From Paraburkholderia lycopersici (GTDB lineage: Bacteria > Pseudomonadota > Gammaproteobacteria > Burkholderiales > Burkholderiaceae), in contig NZ_FMYQ01000030.1 of the NCBI RefSeq assembly GCF_900096975.1, forward strand, positions 43,334-107,333: DNA of 64,000 nucleotides. Reading direction: 5' to 3'. The translations under genes and the position numbers were made by a program. Under the pieces are notes generated by a model. That model saw only the letters and a program-made list of their open reading frames with translations, was not told where the DNA came from and made no database searches. Below are positions 1 through 9,287 of this stretch, in pieces. Each line of letters opens with the position of its first letter. Positions within the stretch are counted from its first letter, which is position 1.

Positions 1-430
1 TACATTTCCAGAAAGTTGCCGCTGACGACGCGGAAAACGGTCCGGAATCTGGATTCTCTGGGAGATGCGTGGGACGCGGTAGACATGACATTCTCGGTAA
101 AGCCTGCCCGGGAAGCCGCGGCGGCTCGCGGGAAAGTAAAAGACAAGGGTCTGCGAGAAGCGGGCAGCGCGCGTGCGCGCCCGCGCGGGCAATTATTATG
201 CGGTGCGTGGATGGTGTCGGATATTCGGGCATTTCCTTAAAAGTTGCCAGCAAAAATCGCCGATCGCCCAGTTTCTTTCACTTTATTTCCAGAATCCATT
301 CACATCTCTTTCAGATTGGACGAACCCACCGCGAACGCCTGCCGGATGCGGCACAATAGGACGCGGTAGGGCTCGGCGCGCGGCCCCCGACGCGCGCCCT
401 GATCCAGGCAGCCGTACGCCATCCATCCGC
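1..430. other. left edge, no supported gene
   Basis: I see no convincing gene here. The short open frames start at TTG or ATG without a ribosome binding site and have compositions typical of GC-rich shadows. The stretch may hold the 3' flank of a gene outside the window and the promoter of the acetyltransferase that starts at 431. Confidence 0.5.
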
Positions 431-961
431 ATGCCCCAAACCCCCGACCTCACGCTGCGCCCGGCCACCGTGGCCGATGCCCCATTGCTCGCCGCCATGC
501 ATGCCGCGAGCTGGCAGGCCACTTATCCGGCGCTGCTGCCCGCCGCGTTCCTCGAGCGCGAGGTCGGCGCCGAACGCGCCGCCTACTGGCGCGCGCGCAT
601 GGAAGCGCCAGGCAGCGAACGCCGTCTCGTGCTGATCGCCGAGCTCGAATCGGGTGTCGCCGCGGGGTTCGTCTGCGTCGAACGCCAGCCCGGGTCGCCT
701 TGGGGCGTGCTGCTCGACAATCTCCATGCGCTGCCCGCGCACCAGGGTATCGGCGTCGGCAAGCGCCTCATGCGCGCGGCGCAGGACTGGGCGCGCGCCC
801 AAGGCGAAGCGCAGCTCTATCTGTACGTGCTCGACGGCAACACGCCCGCGATCGCGTTCTACGAGCGCCAGGGCTGGACCTACTCGGGCTCGGAGCCCGA
901 CCGCATGGGCGGCATCGACATCACGGCACTGCGCTACGTCTACCGGCTCGACGGCGTCTGA
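431..961 (+). CDS. GNAT family N-acetyltransferase
   Basis: A 176-residue protein that probably transfers an acetyl group from acetyl-CoA to an amine; the substrate cannot be read from sequence. The acetyl-CoA pyrophosphate loop is visible as HQGIGVGKRL near residue 107, followed by the helix and the strand YVLDGNTPAIAFYERQGW that ends the GNAT fold. The frame is open far upstream to 173, but the fold begins directly after the ATG at 431 (MPQTPDLTLRPAT), so that start is chosen. It stands alone, with no operon partner. Length is normal for a single-domain GNAT enzyme. Function beyond acetyl transfer is unknown. Confidence 0.85.
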   Translation: MPQTPDLTLRPATVADAPLLAAMHAASWQATYPALLPAAFLEREVGAERAAYWRARMEAPGSERRLVLIAELESGVAAGFVCVERQPGSPWGVLLDNLHALPAHQGIGVGKRLMRAAQDWARAQGEAQLYLYVLDGNTPAIAFYERQGWTYSGSEPDRMGGIDITALRYVYRLDGV

Positions 962-1179
962 TGCATGTGTGCGTCGCAGCGCTCCGAGACGCGACAGTGC
1001 GCGATGCAGAGCAAAGGCAGCAGCCTTTTAAGAGATCTCCGATAGAACGACGGAATGACAACCGTCACTATGCCCGGCACGTCTTCATTTTCACCCGGCG
1101 CGCCACCAGCAGCCCATCCGCGCGCCGCAGATGACATTGCCACCCGGCACCTTCCGCGTGTCGGGCCTGCGAGATACCG

Positions 1180-2256
1180 ATGTCGACATTTCCGTTCGTT
1201 CAGATCGAGGGTGCGCTCGCTTTGCCGCACATCCGCCCGCTTGTCCGTCTGCCCGTATCGTTCGGCCGGGAGTGGACGCTAACGCCCGCGCATGCCAGCC
1301 TGCGCGCTGAGCTGCACGCGCTCTACGCGGCCATCCTGCGGACCGTGTGCCTGAGCGCCGAAGCGTTTCGCGCAGCGGCTCGCTGGGACCGCAACCACTC
1401 CCCCGCGCCACAGCCTCGCACGCCCGTTGCCGCAGCCGTGTTTGAGCCCGAGAACACCGGCGGCTCGCCGGCCTCCCGGACCGCTGAAGCAGGCATGCCC
1501 GCCATGTCGTCTTATGGCGCCCCGGCGTTCGAGCGCCGCAAGCTCGCAGGCGGCGCGGTCGCAATTGGCGGTGCGGCTCTGCTTGCATGGATCGTCGCGA
1601 GCCACACGCCGCACGACACCGCGATAGACATGACAGGCACCGCCCAGCAACCTGCCGCTGCCGAGGCGAGCGAACCCCCGCCCGCACCCGCTCTGCCAGG
1701 CACGGCGGGTACGAGGTCCGCAGAAGCCAGCGCCTCGCGTCCGGCGAACAAGCCGGATCAGGCAACGGCTCCGTCTCCTGCGCGGATTCCCGCAACGCCA
1801 GCCATCGATGAGCGCTCGTGGACGCAAACGAACGATCCCGTGCGCGCACAGCCCCATTTGGGCGTACGCATGGAGCCGAAAGCCGGATTGCCCGCGAGGC
1901 TCGTCCAGCGCGAAATGCGCGCCGGCGAAAGCGCAGTCAACCGCGGCGCGGGTCAACGCGTCGCGGAACGCAGTGCGAGCACGCGGCACGACGCGCAGGA
2001 GTTCGCGCCGTCTCGCGACGCGTCGCGAGTCACGGTGCCTCGCTCGCATGGCGGCTATTCAGAGACACGCGGCTATTCGCCCCGGCAAACGGGCGCAATC
2101 GGAGCCGACGAATACGCCTCCATCTTTTCTTATGCGAAGACATACGCGCCAGCGCCCACGTTCAACCGGCCAGCCATACCGGCGGACAGCACCGACTGGG
2201 TCAACCACGTTTCGCAACGTCGCATCACCGAGGTGCCGGAACGGTTCACGAAGTAA
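1180..2256 (+). CDS. hypothetical protein with one membrane helix
   Basis: A 358-residue protein that I do not recognise. Residues 1-75 look folded. A hydrophobic segment at about 123-141 (GGAVAIGGAALLAWIVAS) could span the inner membrane. The following 200 residues are rich in Ala, Pro, Arg, Ser and Thr and look disordered, ending in a Tyr/Pro-rich tail. The start at 1180 is ATG. A stem-loop with flanking A and T runs follows the stop at 2278-2306. The GC-rich, low-complexity composition makes functional inference impossible, but the length of the frame and the terminator support a real gene. Confidence 0.6.
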   Translation: MSTFPFVQIEGALALPHIRPLVRLPVSFGREWTLTPAHASLRAELHALYAAILRTVCLSAEAFRAAARWDRNHSPAPQPRTPVAAAVFEPENTGGSPASRTAEAGMPAMSSYGAPAFERRKLAGGAVAIGGAALLAWIVASHTPHDTAIDMTGTAQQPAAAEASEPPPAPALPGTAGTRSAEASASRPANKPDQATAPSPARIPATPAIDERSWTQTNDPVRAQPHLGVRMEPKAGLPARLVQREMRAGESAVNRGAGQRVAERSASTRHDAQEFAPSRDASRVTVPRSHGGYSETRGYSPRQTGAIGADEYASIFSYAKTYAPAPTFNRPAIPADSTDWVNHVSQRRITEVPERFTK

Positions 2257-2277
2257 CGCGCCGTTCTGCCAGAAAGC

Positions 2278-2306
2278 AAAAAGCCCGGCAAATGCCGCGC
2301 TTTTTC
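2278..2306 (+). terminator. Rho-independent terminator
   Basis: AAAAGCCCGGC and GCCGCGCTTTTT pair around an AAAT loop with one C-C mismatch, 22 bases after the stop of the gene at 1180-2256. The T run lies on the + strand. Confidence 0.7.
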
Positions 2307-2351
2307 GTTTCGCAAGCGCGGGCGATGCGCCACCCCCGCCGCCCCTACTGC

Positions 2352-3078
2352 TCAATGCGGCGGCCCAGGCAGACCCACCTCCGTTGCGCGCTGGAGCGCG
2401 TCCACCTGCCGCTGCACCCCGCGCAATTGCGCCTGTGCATGGACCTTCTGCTCGCCGAGCGCTGTCGCGTCGCCCTGCGCCTGTCGCTGGTCATCGTCAA
2501 TCCGGGCCTGTTGCGGACACGCTATATCGAGATCGGCCTGCAGCCGGCAAACGCGCGCGTCGAACAATGCAATCACGTGTTCGATGAACGTTTTCTGCGC
2601 CTCAAGCCGCGTGCGTCGTATTTCGGCATGGGCGAGTTGCCCGTTTTGCCACATGAAGTCGGCGCAAATCGCCTCGGAACATGCCTCGTCCTGCGTCCTG
2701 AAACAGCACGACGGAATACATCATCTCTGCGGGTAGAAGAAAGGGCTCGCGCCGTAACTCGCGTTATAGGTCATACGCAGTTCGACGAGCAGCGAGTCGT
2801 GAATCAGTTGCATCAGCATGGCAACGTCGCCTTGAGTAGCACCGCCGCCGGCCTGCTCCCCGGGTTCGCTCACGGGCGGCAGAGAACCGGCCGGCTGCGG
2901 CGCCGAGCCGCCGGGCGACGGCTAACCGCCAGCGGCGCGCGGACTCCGGCCGCGCCGGACATGGCGGCCGTGCTCGCAGCGTCGGCGGGCACGTCGGCCC
3001 ACGCCATCGCGCCCTGCGGTAATGGCATGAAGGCCTCGGCGCAAAGCAGCAGACGACACAACGCGATTGCATGCTTCA
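2352..3078 (-). pseudogene. decayed gene for a small exported protein
   Basis: On the minus strand a signal-peptide-like start lies at 3078 (MKHAIALCRLLLCAEAF, then a short Ala-rich stretch ending in AWA). Its frame runs into basic junk. One base over, a Pro/Gly-rich linker leads to DVAMLMQLIHDSLLVELRM and ends with a TGA at about 2726. The same frame then continues as a Cys-containing, helix-rich segment (SEAICADFMWQNGQLAHAEI) to a stop at 2352. The simplest reading is one exported protein broken by a frameshift near 2930 and perhaps a nonsense codon. Two small separate genes are also possible. Family not recognised. Confidence 0.35.
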
Positions 3079-3273
3079 TAGCTGCCCGTTCCATGCGAGA
3101 TTCCCGGTAATCCACCATCAGCGCCGCGTGAAAATCCCAAAATACGCGCTTTAGTTTTGGAAAGCGACGAATCGGAAGACGAGATCGAATCTTGTGCAGA
3201 ACGCACTCCACTCCGGTCCAAAGCGGAAGAGCGGCCGAGTATGCAGGACTCCGGCCGAAGCAACGGGAATAGA

Positions 3274-3300
3274 AAGGCCGCGCGTGGGCTGCGCGCGGCC
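3274..3300 (-). terminator. Rho-independent terminator of the C26 hydrolase
   Basis: GGCCGCGCG (3276-3284) pairs with CGCGCGGCC (3292-3300). On the minus strand the stem is followed by TTTCTATT. It lies 21 bases beyond the stop of the gene at 3321-4718. Confidence 0.75.
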
Positions 3301-3320
3301 GGAACAACCGGGGGTTGCGC

Positions 3321-4718
3321 TCAAAAGCGCGTTTCGCGCGCCGAGCGCAGGAAGGTATCGAGCAACGGCGTGCAGTCGAGCAGTTCAGGGCCGCCCGCGC
3401 GATGGAACTCGGGATGCCACTGCACCCCCACGACAAACGGCGCGCGCCGGTAGCGCACCGCCTCGATAAGCCCATCGCTCCCCGACACGGCTTCGACGGT
3501 CAGGTCGCGGCCGAGGCTTTTCACCGCCTGGTGGTGTATCGAGTTGACGATGGCTTCGCGCCGCCCCGGGAACATGCTCGAGAACGTCGATCCTTCCGGG
3601 AACGTAATCGAATGGCGATGCTGGTCGTAATGCTCGCTCACATGAACGCCGGCCGTGGGTACGTCCGTGGCGATGTCCTGATAAAGCGTGCCGCCGAATG
3701 CCACATTGATGAGCTGGCAACCGCGGCATACGCCCAGCACCGGCTTGCCCGACTCGACGAACTCGTGGAGCAGTTCGAGTTCGTACATGTCGCGCACGCG
3801 GTCGCCCGGCCATTCGGGGCGCGGCGAAATTTCCGCATAGGTCTGCGGCGAGACGTCGGCGCCGCCCTGCAGCAGCAGGCCGTCGAGATGCTTCGCGTAA
3901 TCGCGCAGGCGGATATTGCTCGGATGCAGCATGCCCTGGTGGCCGACCGTCGGGATCATGAACACGATGACGTCGCGCGACATCACCCAATGGGCGATCG
4001 ACTCCTCGAGGTATTGCAGGGTCTTGCCGCGCAGCCCCTGCGCGCCCGGCTCGGGGTGGAAGATCCGCGCGGAAACGCCGATGCGCAGCGTACGTTGCGT
4101 GATGCGTTGACCGGCACGGTCGAAGAGCTGGCGCGCGCGCGCCGCGATGATGCGGCCGAACACCGCCCACGCGGAATCGCTCGGGCGCAGGTAGCGCGGC
4201 GGTTCGGGCGGAATCGCACCCGGCGGCGGCGGATTGTGCGCCGAGAAGTCGGGCGCCTGGCCGAACCCGGCGGGCGCCGCGCCTCGACGCGGCGGCGGCA
4301 CGGCGGACGCCGGCGCCTCGCCGGCATCCGCGGGCCCGGTCTGCGCGGTCGGCGCGGGCGCGGACTTGCCGGCCTCGCCAGTCTCGCCGATCGGGATGCG
4401 CGGCGCCTCCGCGGCGGCCGGCGCGTGCTCCGGCCGTTCGTCCGGTGTCGGCGCTGCGGGCTCCCCGGCTCCCGGCGTGACCGCAGGGGTGACCGCAGGG
4501 GTGACCGTAGAGGCACTCTCGGGCGCATCCGTCGAAGCGCGTTGCGCGGCTTTTTCGGAGGGCGAAGCAAAAGTCGATGCGGGAGAAGAACCAGGAGGGG
4601 TGCCGACAGGACCGGCAGCGGAAGGAGTCGAGGAGGCGGCTGTGCCGGCAGGATCCGCATCGGCGGGACGGCTTGCGCCGTCAGGGACCTCGGGATGGTC
4701 TGATTTGTTTTCGCTCAT
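3321..4718 (-). CDS. gamma-glutamyl-gamma-aminobutyrate hydrolase family protein (peptidase C26)
   Basis: A 465-residue class I glutamine amidotransferase-like hydrolase. Family members cleave gamma-glutamyl amides, as PuuD does in putrescine catabolism; the exact substrate here is unproven. The catalytic domain occupies roughly residues 200-460. The nucleophile is in PVLGVCRGCQ at about residue 329 and the His-Glu pair in GVQWHPEFH near the end. The first 200 residues are an unusual Pro/Ala/Thr-rich extension with a repeated VTPA unit, predicted disordered and absent from the roughly 250-residue PuuD enzymes. The start is ATG. The antiporter gene lies upstream on the same strand, 150 bases away, so they may be separately transcribed. 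Confidence 0.85.
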   Translation of the reverse strand: MSENKSDHPEVPDGASRPADADPAGTAASSTPSAAGPVGTPPGSSPASTFASPSEKAAQRASTDAPESASTVTPAVTPAVTPGAGEPAAPTPDERPEHAPAAAEAPRIPIGETGEAGKSAPAPTAQTGPADAGEAPASAVPPPRRGAAPAGFGQAPDFSAHNPPPPGAIPPEPPRYLRPSDSAWAVFGRIIAARARQLFDRAGQRITQRTLRIGVSARIFHPEPGAQGLRGKTLQYLEESIAHWVMSRDVIVFMIPTVGHQGMLHPSNIRLRDYAKHLDGLLLQGGADVSPQTYAEISPRPEWPGDRVRDMYELELLHEFVESGKPVLGVCRGCQLINVAFGGTLYQDIATDVPTAGVHVSEHYDQHRHSITFPEGSTFSSMFPGRREAIVNSIHHQAVKSLGRDLTVEAVSGSDGLIEAVRYRRAPFVVGVQWHPEFHRAGGPELLDCTPLLDTFLRSARETRF

Positions 4719-4868
4719 GACGTGGGGTCAAGCGCGCGGCGCGCGAACGAATGAACAGGCTTCGATTATCCGTCGCACCGCACGCCGCCGCCACCCCCGC
4801 ACACAATTGCTCACATCCGGTCACACTCCCGGCCGCTCCGGCGCACGAACATGGCTGCGCCCATCGGC

Positions 4869-6626
4869 TCAAGCATCGGGCCGTTCGTCGAAGGTCTCTC
4901 GCAACGCAATCTGCATCGACGCGTGGATCTTCACGCACCAGCGCCACAGCAGCATGGTGAGCGCCGCCGCGCACACGAGCACGCCGACGAGGAAACCCGT
5001 GGGCGGCAGGATCGTCCCCGACAGCGCGGCCACGAGCAGGAACACGCCGAACATCGAGACCACGGGCACCAGCTCCGCAATCACATGACGGATCGCGCGC
5101 GTGAAGCGCCCCGCCTTCTCGGGCTGCACGCTCACCTCGGCGAGCAGGAGCGCGAGCGACTGCGTCTTGCGCCACACCGCCACGAGAAACGGCATGGCGA
5201 GCACAAGCGCGGCGCTCCACAGCACGACGCGCTGGATGCGCTCGTCGCCGATCCAGTGCGCGAGCAGCGGCGCCGCGTAGCGCGCGCCATACGAAACGCC
5301 GATGAAGATCGCCGAGACAAGCGCGAGATTCACGGCGATCTGCACGACGATGCGCTTCGTGAGCGCAAAGAGCGTCGGTCCTTCGGAGCGCGGCACGAGG
5401 CAGCTCAGCCATCGGCTGTACATGCCGAACACGTTCGAGACGGCGGGCGGCATGGCGCGCGCGAGGCGCCGCGAGAGCGGATCGGCGATGCGGATGAGAT
5501 ACGGGGTGGTGAGCGTCGTGATTGCAGAAACGGTCACCGCGATCGGATAGAGAAAGCTGCTCGTCACCTTCAGCGTGAGGCCGAGCGAGGCGATGATGAA
5601 CGAGAACTCGCCGATCTGCGAGACGGTCATGCCCACGCGCATGGCGGTGCGTCCGTCACGGCCCGCGAGAAAGGTGCCGAGACCGCACGACACGAGCTTG
5701 CCGAGCACCACGGCGATCGAGATCACGGCGATCGGCCACGCGTAATCGACCAGCACGAGCGGGTTGAGCATGAGGCCGATCGTCACGAAGAAGATGGCCG
5801 AGAACGCGTCGCGCAGCGGCGCCACCAAGTGCTCGATGCGACGCAGATGGCGCGACTCGGCCATGATCGCGCCGATCAGGAACGCGCCGAGCGCGATCGA
5901 ATAGTCGAGCTTCACGACGAGCAGGCAGAAGCCGAAACAAAAGCCCAGCACGGAAACGAGCAGCATCTCGTCGCTGCCCACGCGCGCGACGTAGCCCAGC
6001 ACGCGCGGCACGACCAGAATGCCCGCGAGCAGGGAAACCAGCATGAAGAGCAGCAGCTTGCCGAGCGTGACGAGCGCGAGGCCCGGCGAAAGCTCGCCCG
6101 TCTGCGCCATGCCGCCGAGCAGCACGAGCATCGCGATGCCGAGAATGTCCTCGACGATCAGGATGCCGAACACGAGCTGCGCGAACGGCTCGCGTTTCAC
6201 GCCGAGATCGGAGAGCGCCTTGACGATGATCGTGGTCGAGGAAATGGCGAGGATCGCGCCGAGAAACAGCGAATCCATCGTGGCCCAGCCGAACGCGCGG
6301 CCGATTTCGTAGCCGAGCCACAGCATCAGCACGATTTCCGAGAGCGCCGCGACGATGGCGGTCGCGCCCACCTGGAAGAGCTTGCGCAAGCTGAACTCGA
6401 GGCCGAGCGAAAACATCAGGAATACCACGCCGAGTTCGCCCATGGTCTGGATGGTCTGCTCGTCGTGGATAAGCTGGAACGGCGGCGTGTACGGCCCGAT
6501 GATCACGCCCGCCGCGATATAGCCGAGCACGACCGGCTGCTTCAGGCGATGAAACAGCACGGTGACGACGCCCGCGAGCGCCATCACGACTGCCAGATCC
6601 TGAATGAAGCCGATTCCCTCGTGCAT
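4869..6626 (-). CDS. CPA2-family cation:proton antiporter (KefB/YbaL-like membrane domain)
   Basis: A 585-residue inner-membrane protein expected to exchange K+ or Na+ for H+. The N-terminal 390 residues have the 12-13 hydrophobic helices of the Na+/H+ exchanger fold. They include the conserved GYIAAGVIIGPYTPP near residue 35 and FLMFSLGLEFSLRKL near residue 70. KefB, KefC and YbaL carry a soluble RCK nucleotide-binding domain after the membrane part. Here the last 180 residues instead contain further hydrophobic helices (such as VVLWSAALVLAMPFLVAVW) and a short charged tail. Regulation must therefore differ from glutathione-gated Kef channels. The ATG start is preceded by GGAAAGGCC. The amidase gene is divergent. 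Confidence 0.85.
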   Translation of the reverse strand: MHEGIGFIQDLAVVMALAGVVTVLFHRLKQPVVLGYIAAGVIIGPYTPPFQLIHDEQTIQTMGELGVVFLMFSLGLEFSLRKLFQVGATAIVAALSEIVLMLWLGYEIGRAFGWATMDSLFLGAILAISSTTIIVKALSDLGVKREPFAQLVFGILIVEDILGIAMLVLLGGMAQTGELSPGLALVTLGKLLLFMLVSLLAGILVVPRVLGYVARVGSDEMLLVSVLGFCFGFCLLVVKLDYSIALGAFLIGAIMAESRHLRRIEHLVAPLRDAFSAIFFVTIGLMLNPLVLVDYAWPIAVISIAVVLGKLVSCGLGTFLAGRDGRTAMRVGMTVSQIGEFSFIIASLGLTLKVTSSFLYPIAVTVSAITTLTTPYLIRIADPLSRRLARAMPPAVSNVFGMYSRWLSCLVPRSEGPTLFALTKRIVVQIAVNLALVSAIFIGVSYGARYAAPLLAHWIGDERIQRVVLWSAALVLAMPFLVAVWRKTQSLALLLAEVSVQPEKAGRFTRAIRHVIAELVPVVSMFGVFLLVAALSGTILPPTGFLVGVLVCAAALTMLLWRWCVKIHASMQIALRETFDERPDA

Positions 6627-6825
6627 GAAGGCCTTTCCTTACAAATAGCTATCGATTCCCTGCATGTTACCCGATGCGCGACCCGCGCCAAATTGCCCCC
6701 AGGAAAAAAAGCCGCCCTACAATGATGCGACCCTTGCTGGCGCCGGCGCCTTCGCTGACCGCCAGCCTGCCCGCCTTGCCGACCTGCGCGCAGCGAGGCC
6801 GCCGCGCGCGCCTTGAGCGCGCTTT

Positions 6826-8244
6826 ATGGATTCTTCTGCCGCCATGACCACTGCATCCAACACCGTCACGCCCGCTTTTGGCCCCTTCCCGCCCTTGGCC
6901 CGGCTCGCCGCCGATCTGGCCGCAGGGCGCACGACGAGCCGCGCGCTTGCCGAGGCCGCGCTCGAACGCATCGCCGACCCGGCCGGCCAGGGCGCGACCG
7001 TCTTCACGCACGTCGCCCCCGACCGCGTGCGCGCCGCCGCCGACGCGCACGACCGTCTGCGCGCGGCGGGCACCGTGCTCTCGCCGCTCGCGGGCATCCC
7101 CGTTTCGGTAAAGGACCTGTTCGACGTGGCGGGCGAAGTCACGCGCGCCGGTTCCACGGCGCTCGCCCACGCGGCGCCCGCGACGGCGGACGCCGCCGCC
7201 GTCGCGCGGCTGCGTCTCGCGGGCGCGGTGCTCGTCGGCCGCACCAACATGAGCGAATTCGCGTTTTCGGGGCTCGGCTTGAACCCGCACTACGGCACAC
7301 CGCTCTCGCCGTACCGCCGCGACGCTCACGGCGACGCGCGCGTGGCGGGAGGCTCGTCGTCGGGCGCGGCGGCCTCGGTCGCGGACGGCATGGCCGCTGT
7401 CGCGCTCGGCACCGACACCGGCGGCTCCCTTCGCATTCCGGCGGCGTTCTGCGGCCTCACGGGCTTCAAGCCCACCGCCGCGCGCATCCCGAAAACGGGC
7501 GGCGTGCCGCTCTCGCCCACGCTCGACTCGTTCGGCCCGATCGGCAACACGGTGGCCTGCTGCGCGCTCGTCGACCGCGTGCTCGCCGGGCTCGAGCCGC
7601 GCGTGCCGGCTGCGCGCCACCTCGAGGGCGTGCGTCTGGGCGTCCTCACCCACTACGTGACGGATGGCATGGACCCCGAAGTCGCCGAAACCATGGACAC
7701 GGCGCTCAAGCATCTCGACGCCGCCGGCGCGATCGTGAGCGAAGTGCGCTTCTCCGCCTTCGAGCGCCTTGCCGGGATCAACCGCATCGGCTTCTCGCCG
7801 ATGGAGGCGTACGCGTGGCATCGCGAGCTGATTGCGAAGCATCGCGATCAGTACGATCCGCGCGTGCTCGCGCGCATTCTGAAAGGCGAGCCCGCCACCG
7901 CCGCCGACTACCTGGACCTGGTCGCCGCGCGCGCCGCCATGATGGAGGAGGCGCAGGCCACGCTCTGGTCGCGCTTCGACGCCGTCATCGCCCCGACCGT
8001 GCCGATCGCGCCGCCGCCGGTCGCGCCGCTCGCCGCCAACGACGAAGTCTTCGCGCGCACCAATGCGCTCGTGCTGCGCAATCCGGGCGCGTTCAATTTC
8101 CTCGACGCCTGCGCGCTCTCGCTGCCGTGCCACCGCCACGGCGCGGCACCCGTCGGGCTGATGCTCGCCGCCGCGCCCTGGGCCGACGACGCGCTGCTCG
8201 CCATCGGGCGCGGCGTCGAGGCGGTGCTCGCACCGCTGCGCTAA
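6826..8244 (+). CDS. amidase (amidase signature family)
   Basis: A 472-residue cytoplasmic hydrolase of the amidase signature family, which cleaves carboxamides by a Ser-cisSer-Lys triad. The Lys is in VSVKDLFDVAG near residue 97. The Gly/Ser-rich signature GGSSSGAAASVADG and the nucleophile motif TDTGGSLRIPA follow near residues 175 and 200. Length fits single-domain members. It lacks the extra C-terminal domain of allophanate hydrolase AtzF and has no gatB or gatC neighbours, so GatA is unlikely. The substrate is unknown. ATG codons at 6826 and 6844 are both possible starts; the first is given. It is divergent from the antiporter and followed by dsbB. Confidence 0.85.
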   Translation: MDSSAAMTTASNTVTPAFGPFPPLARLAADLAAGRTTSRALAEAALERIADPAGQGATVFTHVAPDRVRAAADAHDRLRAAGTVLSPLAGIPVSVKDLFDVAGEVTRAGSTALAHAAPATADAAAVARLRLAGAVLVGRTNMSEFAFSGLGLNPHYGTPLSPYRRDAHGDARVAGGSSSGAAASVADGMAAVALGTDTGGSLRIPAAFCGLTGFKPTAARIPKTGGVPLSPTLDSFGPIGNTVACCALVDRVLAGLEPRVPAARHLEGVRLGVLTHYVTDGMDPEVAETMDTALKHLDAAGAIVSEVRFSAFERLAGINRIGFSPMEAYAWHRELIAKHRDQYDPRVLARILKGEPATAADYLDLVAARAAMMEEAQATLWSRFDAVIAPTVPIAPPPVAPLAANDEVFARTNALVLRNPGAFNFLDACALSLPCHRHGAAPVGLMLAAAPWADDALLAIGRGVEAVLAPLR

Positions 8245-8379
8245 CGGGCGCGCGAGCCGCGCACCCGATTCCTGCGCGCGAACAAGGACGCCTCCGCGGC
8301 GCGCGCAGCCTTCGCGCTAGAATCCCGTCACGCCGTCGCAGCCCCTCGCTGCGCAAGACAACCCGAACGAACGAGCCAC

Positions 8380-8910
8380 ATGAACGACGATAACGCGCTG
8401 TTGCGCCGCGAGCGCAGCCTGCTGGTCCTCCTTGGCCTGATCTGCCTCGCGCTGCTGGGCGGCGCGCTGTACTTCCAGTACGTCGAGCACCAGGACCCCT
8501 GCCCGCTGTGTATCCTGGGGCGCTATTTCCTCATTCTGATCGCGATCTTCGCCTTCCTCGGCGCGCGCATGACGAGCTGGCGCGGCGTGCGCGTGCTCGA
8601 AGCGCTCGTGGCGCTCTCGGCGTTCGGCGGGGCGCTGTCGGCCGCACGGCTCGTCTGGGTGCAGGCGTTTCCGAACTTCAGCTGCGGGTTCGACACGCTG
8701 CAGCCCATCGTCGACGGATTGCCGTTCGCGCACTGGCTGCCGGGCGTGTTCAAGGTTCAGGGCCTTTGCGAAACGACCTATCCGCCGATGCTTGGCCTGA
8801 CCATGCCGGTGTGGGCACTGCTGGCGTTCGTCATCGCGTTCGTCGCGGTGGTCTGGAGCCTGTGGCGCAACCGGCGCCGCCAGGTGTCGTGGCCCGGCAT
8901 TCGCCGCTGA
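8380..8910 (+). CDS. dsbB: disulfide bond formation protein B
   Basis: DsbB reoxidises the periplasmic thiol oxidase DsbA and passes electrons to ubiquinone. The 176-residue protein has four hydrophobic helices. The first periplasmic loop has the redox pair PCPLC after the first helix. The second loop holds CGFDTLQ and, about 30 residues on, QGLCETTYP, which provide the second cysteine pair. Length and topology match the proteobacterial family. It follows the amidase by 135 bases with the ATG at 8380. No dsbA lies nearby. Confidence 0.95.
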   Translation: MNDDNALLRRERSLLVLLGLICLALLGGALYFQYVEHQDPCPLCILGRYFLILIAIFAFLGARMTSWRGVRVLEALVALSAFGGALSAARLVWVQAFPNFSCGFDTLQPIVDGLPFAHWLPGVFKVQGLCETTYPPMLGLTMPVWALLAFVIAFVAVVWSLWRNRRRQVSWPGIRR

Positions 8911-9287
8911 GCAGCCCGCGATGACGGCACGGGCGCGCCGCGCCCGCCGGCCGTCGCGATCGCATCATCGCCGCCGATTTCCCCGCGCGGCGCACGTCTG
9001 CTTGCTCGGCTGCGCCATGCCTTTGCACCGCATCGGGCAATCGCGCGAGCGCCCCGCACGCCCGGCCCCCGCCGGGCACGATCGCCGCATCGAACGGCGC
9101 GGTATCGCCGGGCCGGCGGTTGCCGCGTCATGACCGGGCACACATAACCCCCATCTCGCGGGGGAAATACTTTCCCGACACGAGCGGTGCTATCTTCGGA
9201 ACTGGATGGCGATCTACGTGCGCGAGGCCGGCTTCGGCGCGCCCCCTGCGTAACGCGCGCCTGATCCGCAATGTCCCCGGGTTCACC
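8911..9287. promoter_or_regulatory. dsbB-xdhA intergenic region with two inverted repeats
   Basis: No gene is supported in these 377 bases. Close to xdhA there are two adjacent inverted repeats, CCCCC/GGGGG with loop ATCTCGC (9148-9164) and GGGAAATACTTTCCC (9162-9176). They are candidate operators for the purine catabolic cluster, but nothing else supports that role. Confidence 0.35.

Noticed and set aside
4851..6725. 624-codon open frame opposite the antiporter gene
   Set aside because: It is full of His, Arg and Glu in shadow composition, has no fold or ribosome binding site, and mirrors a clear membrane protein gene.
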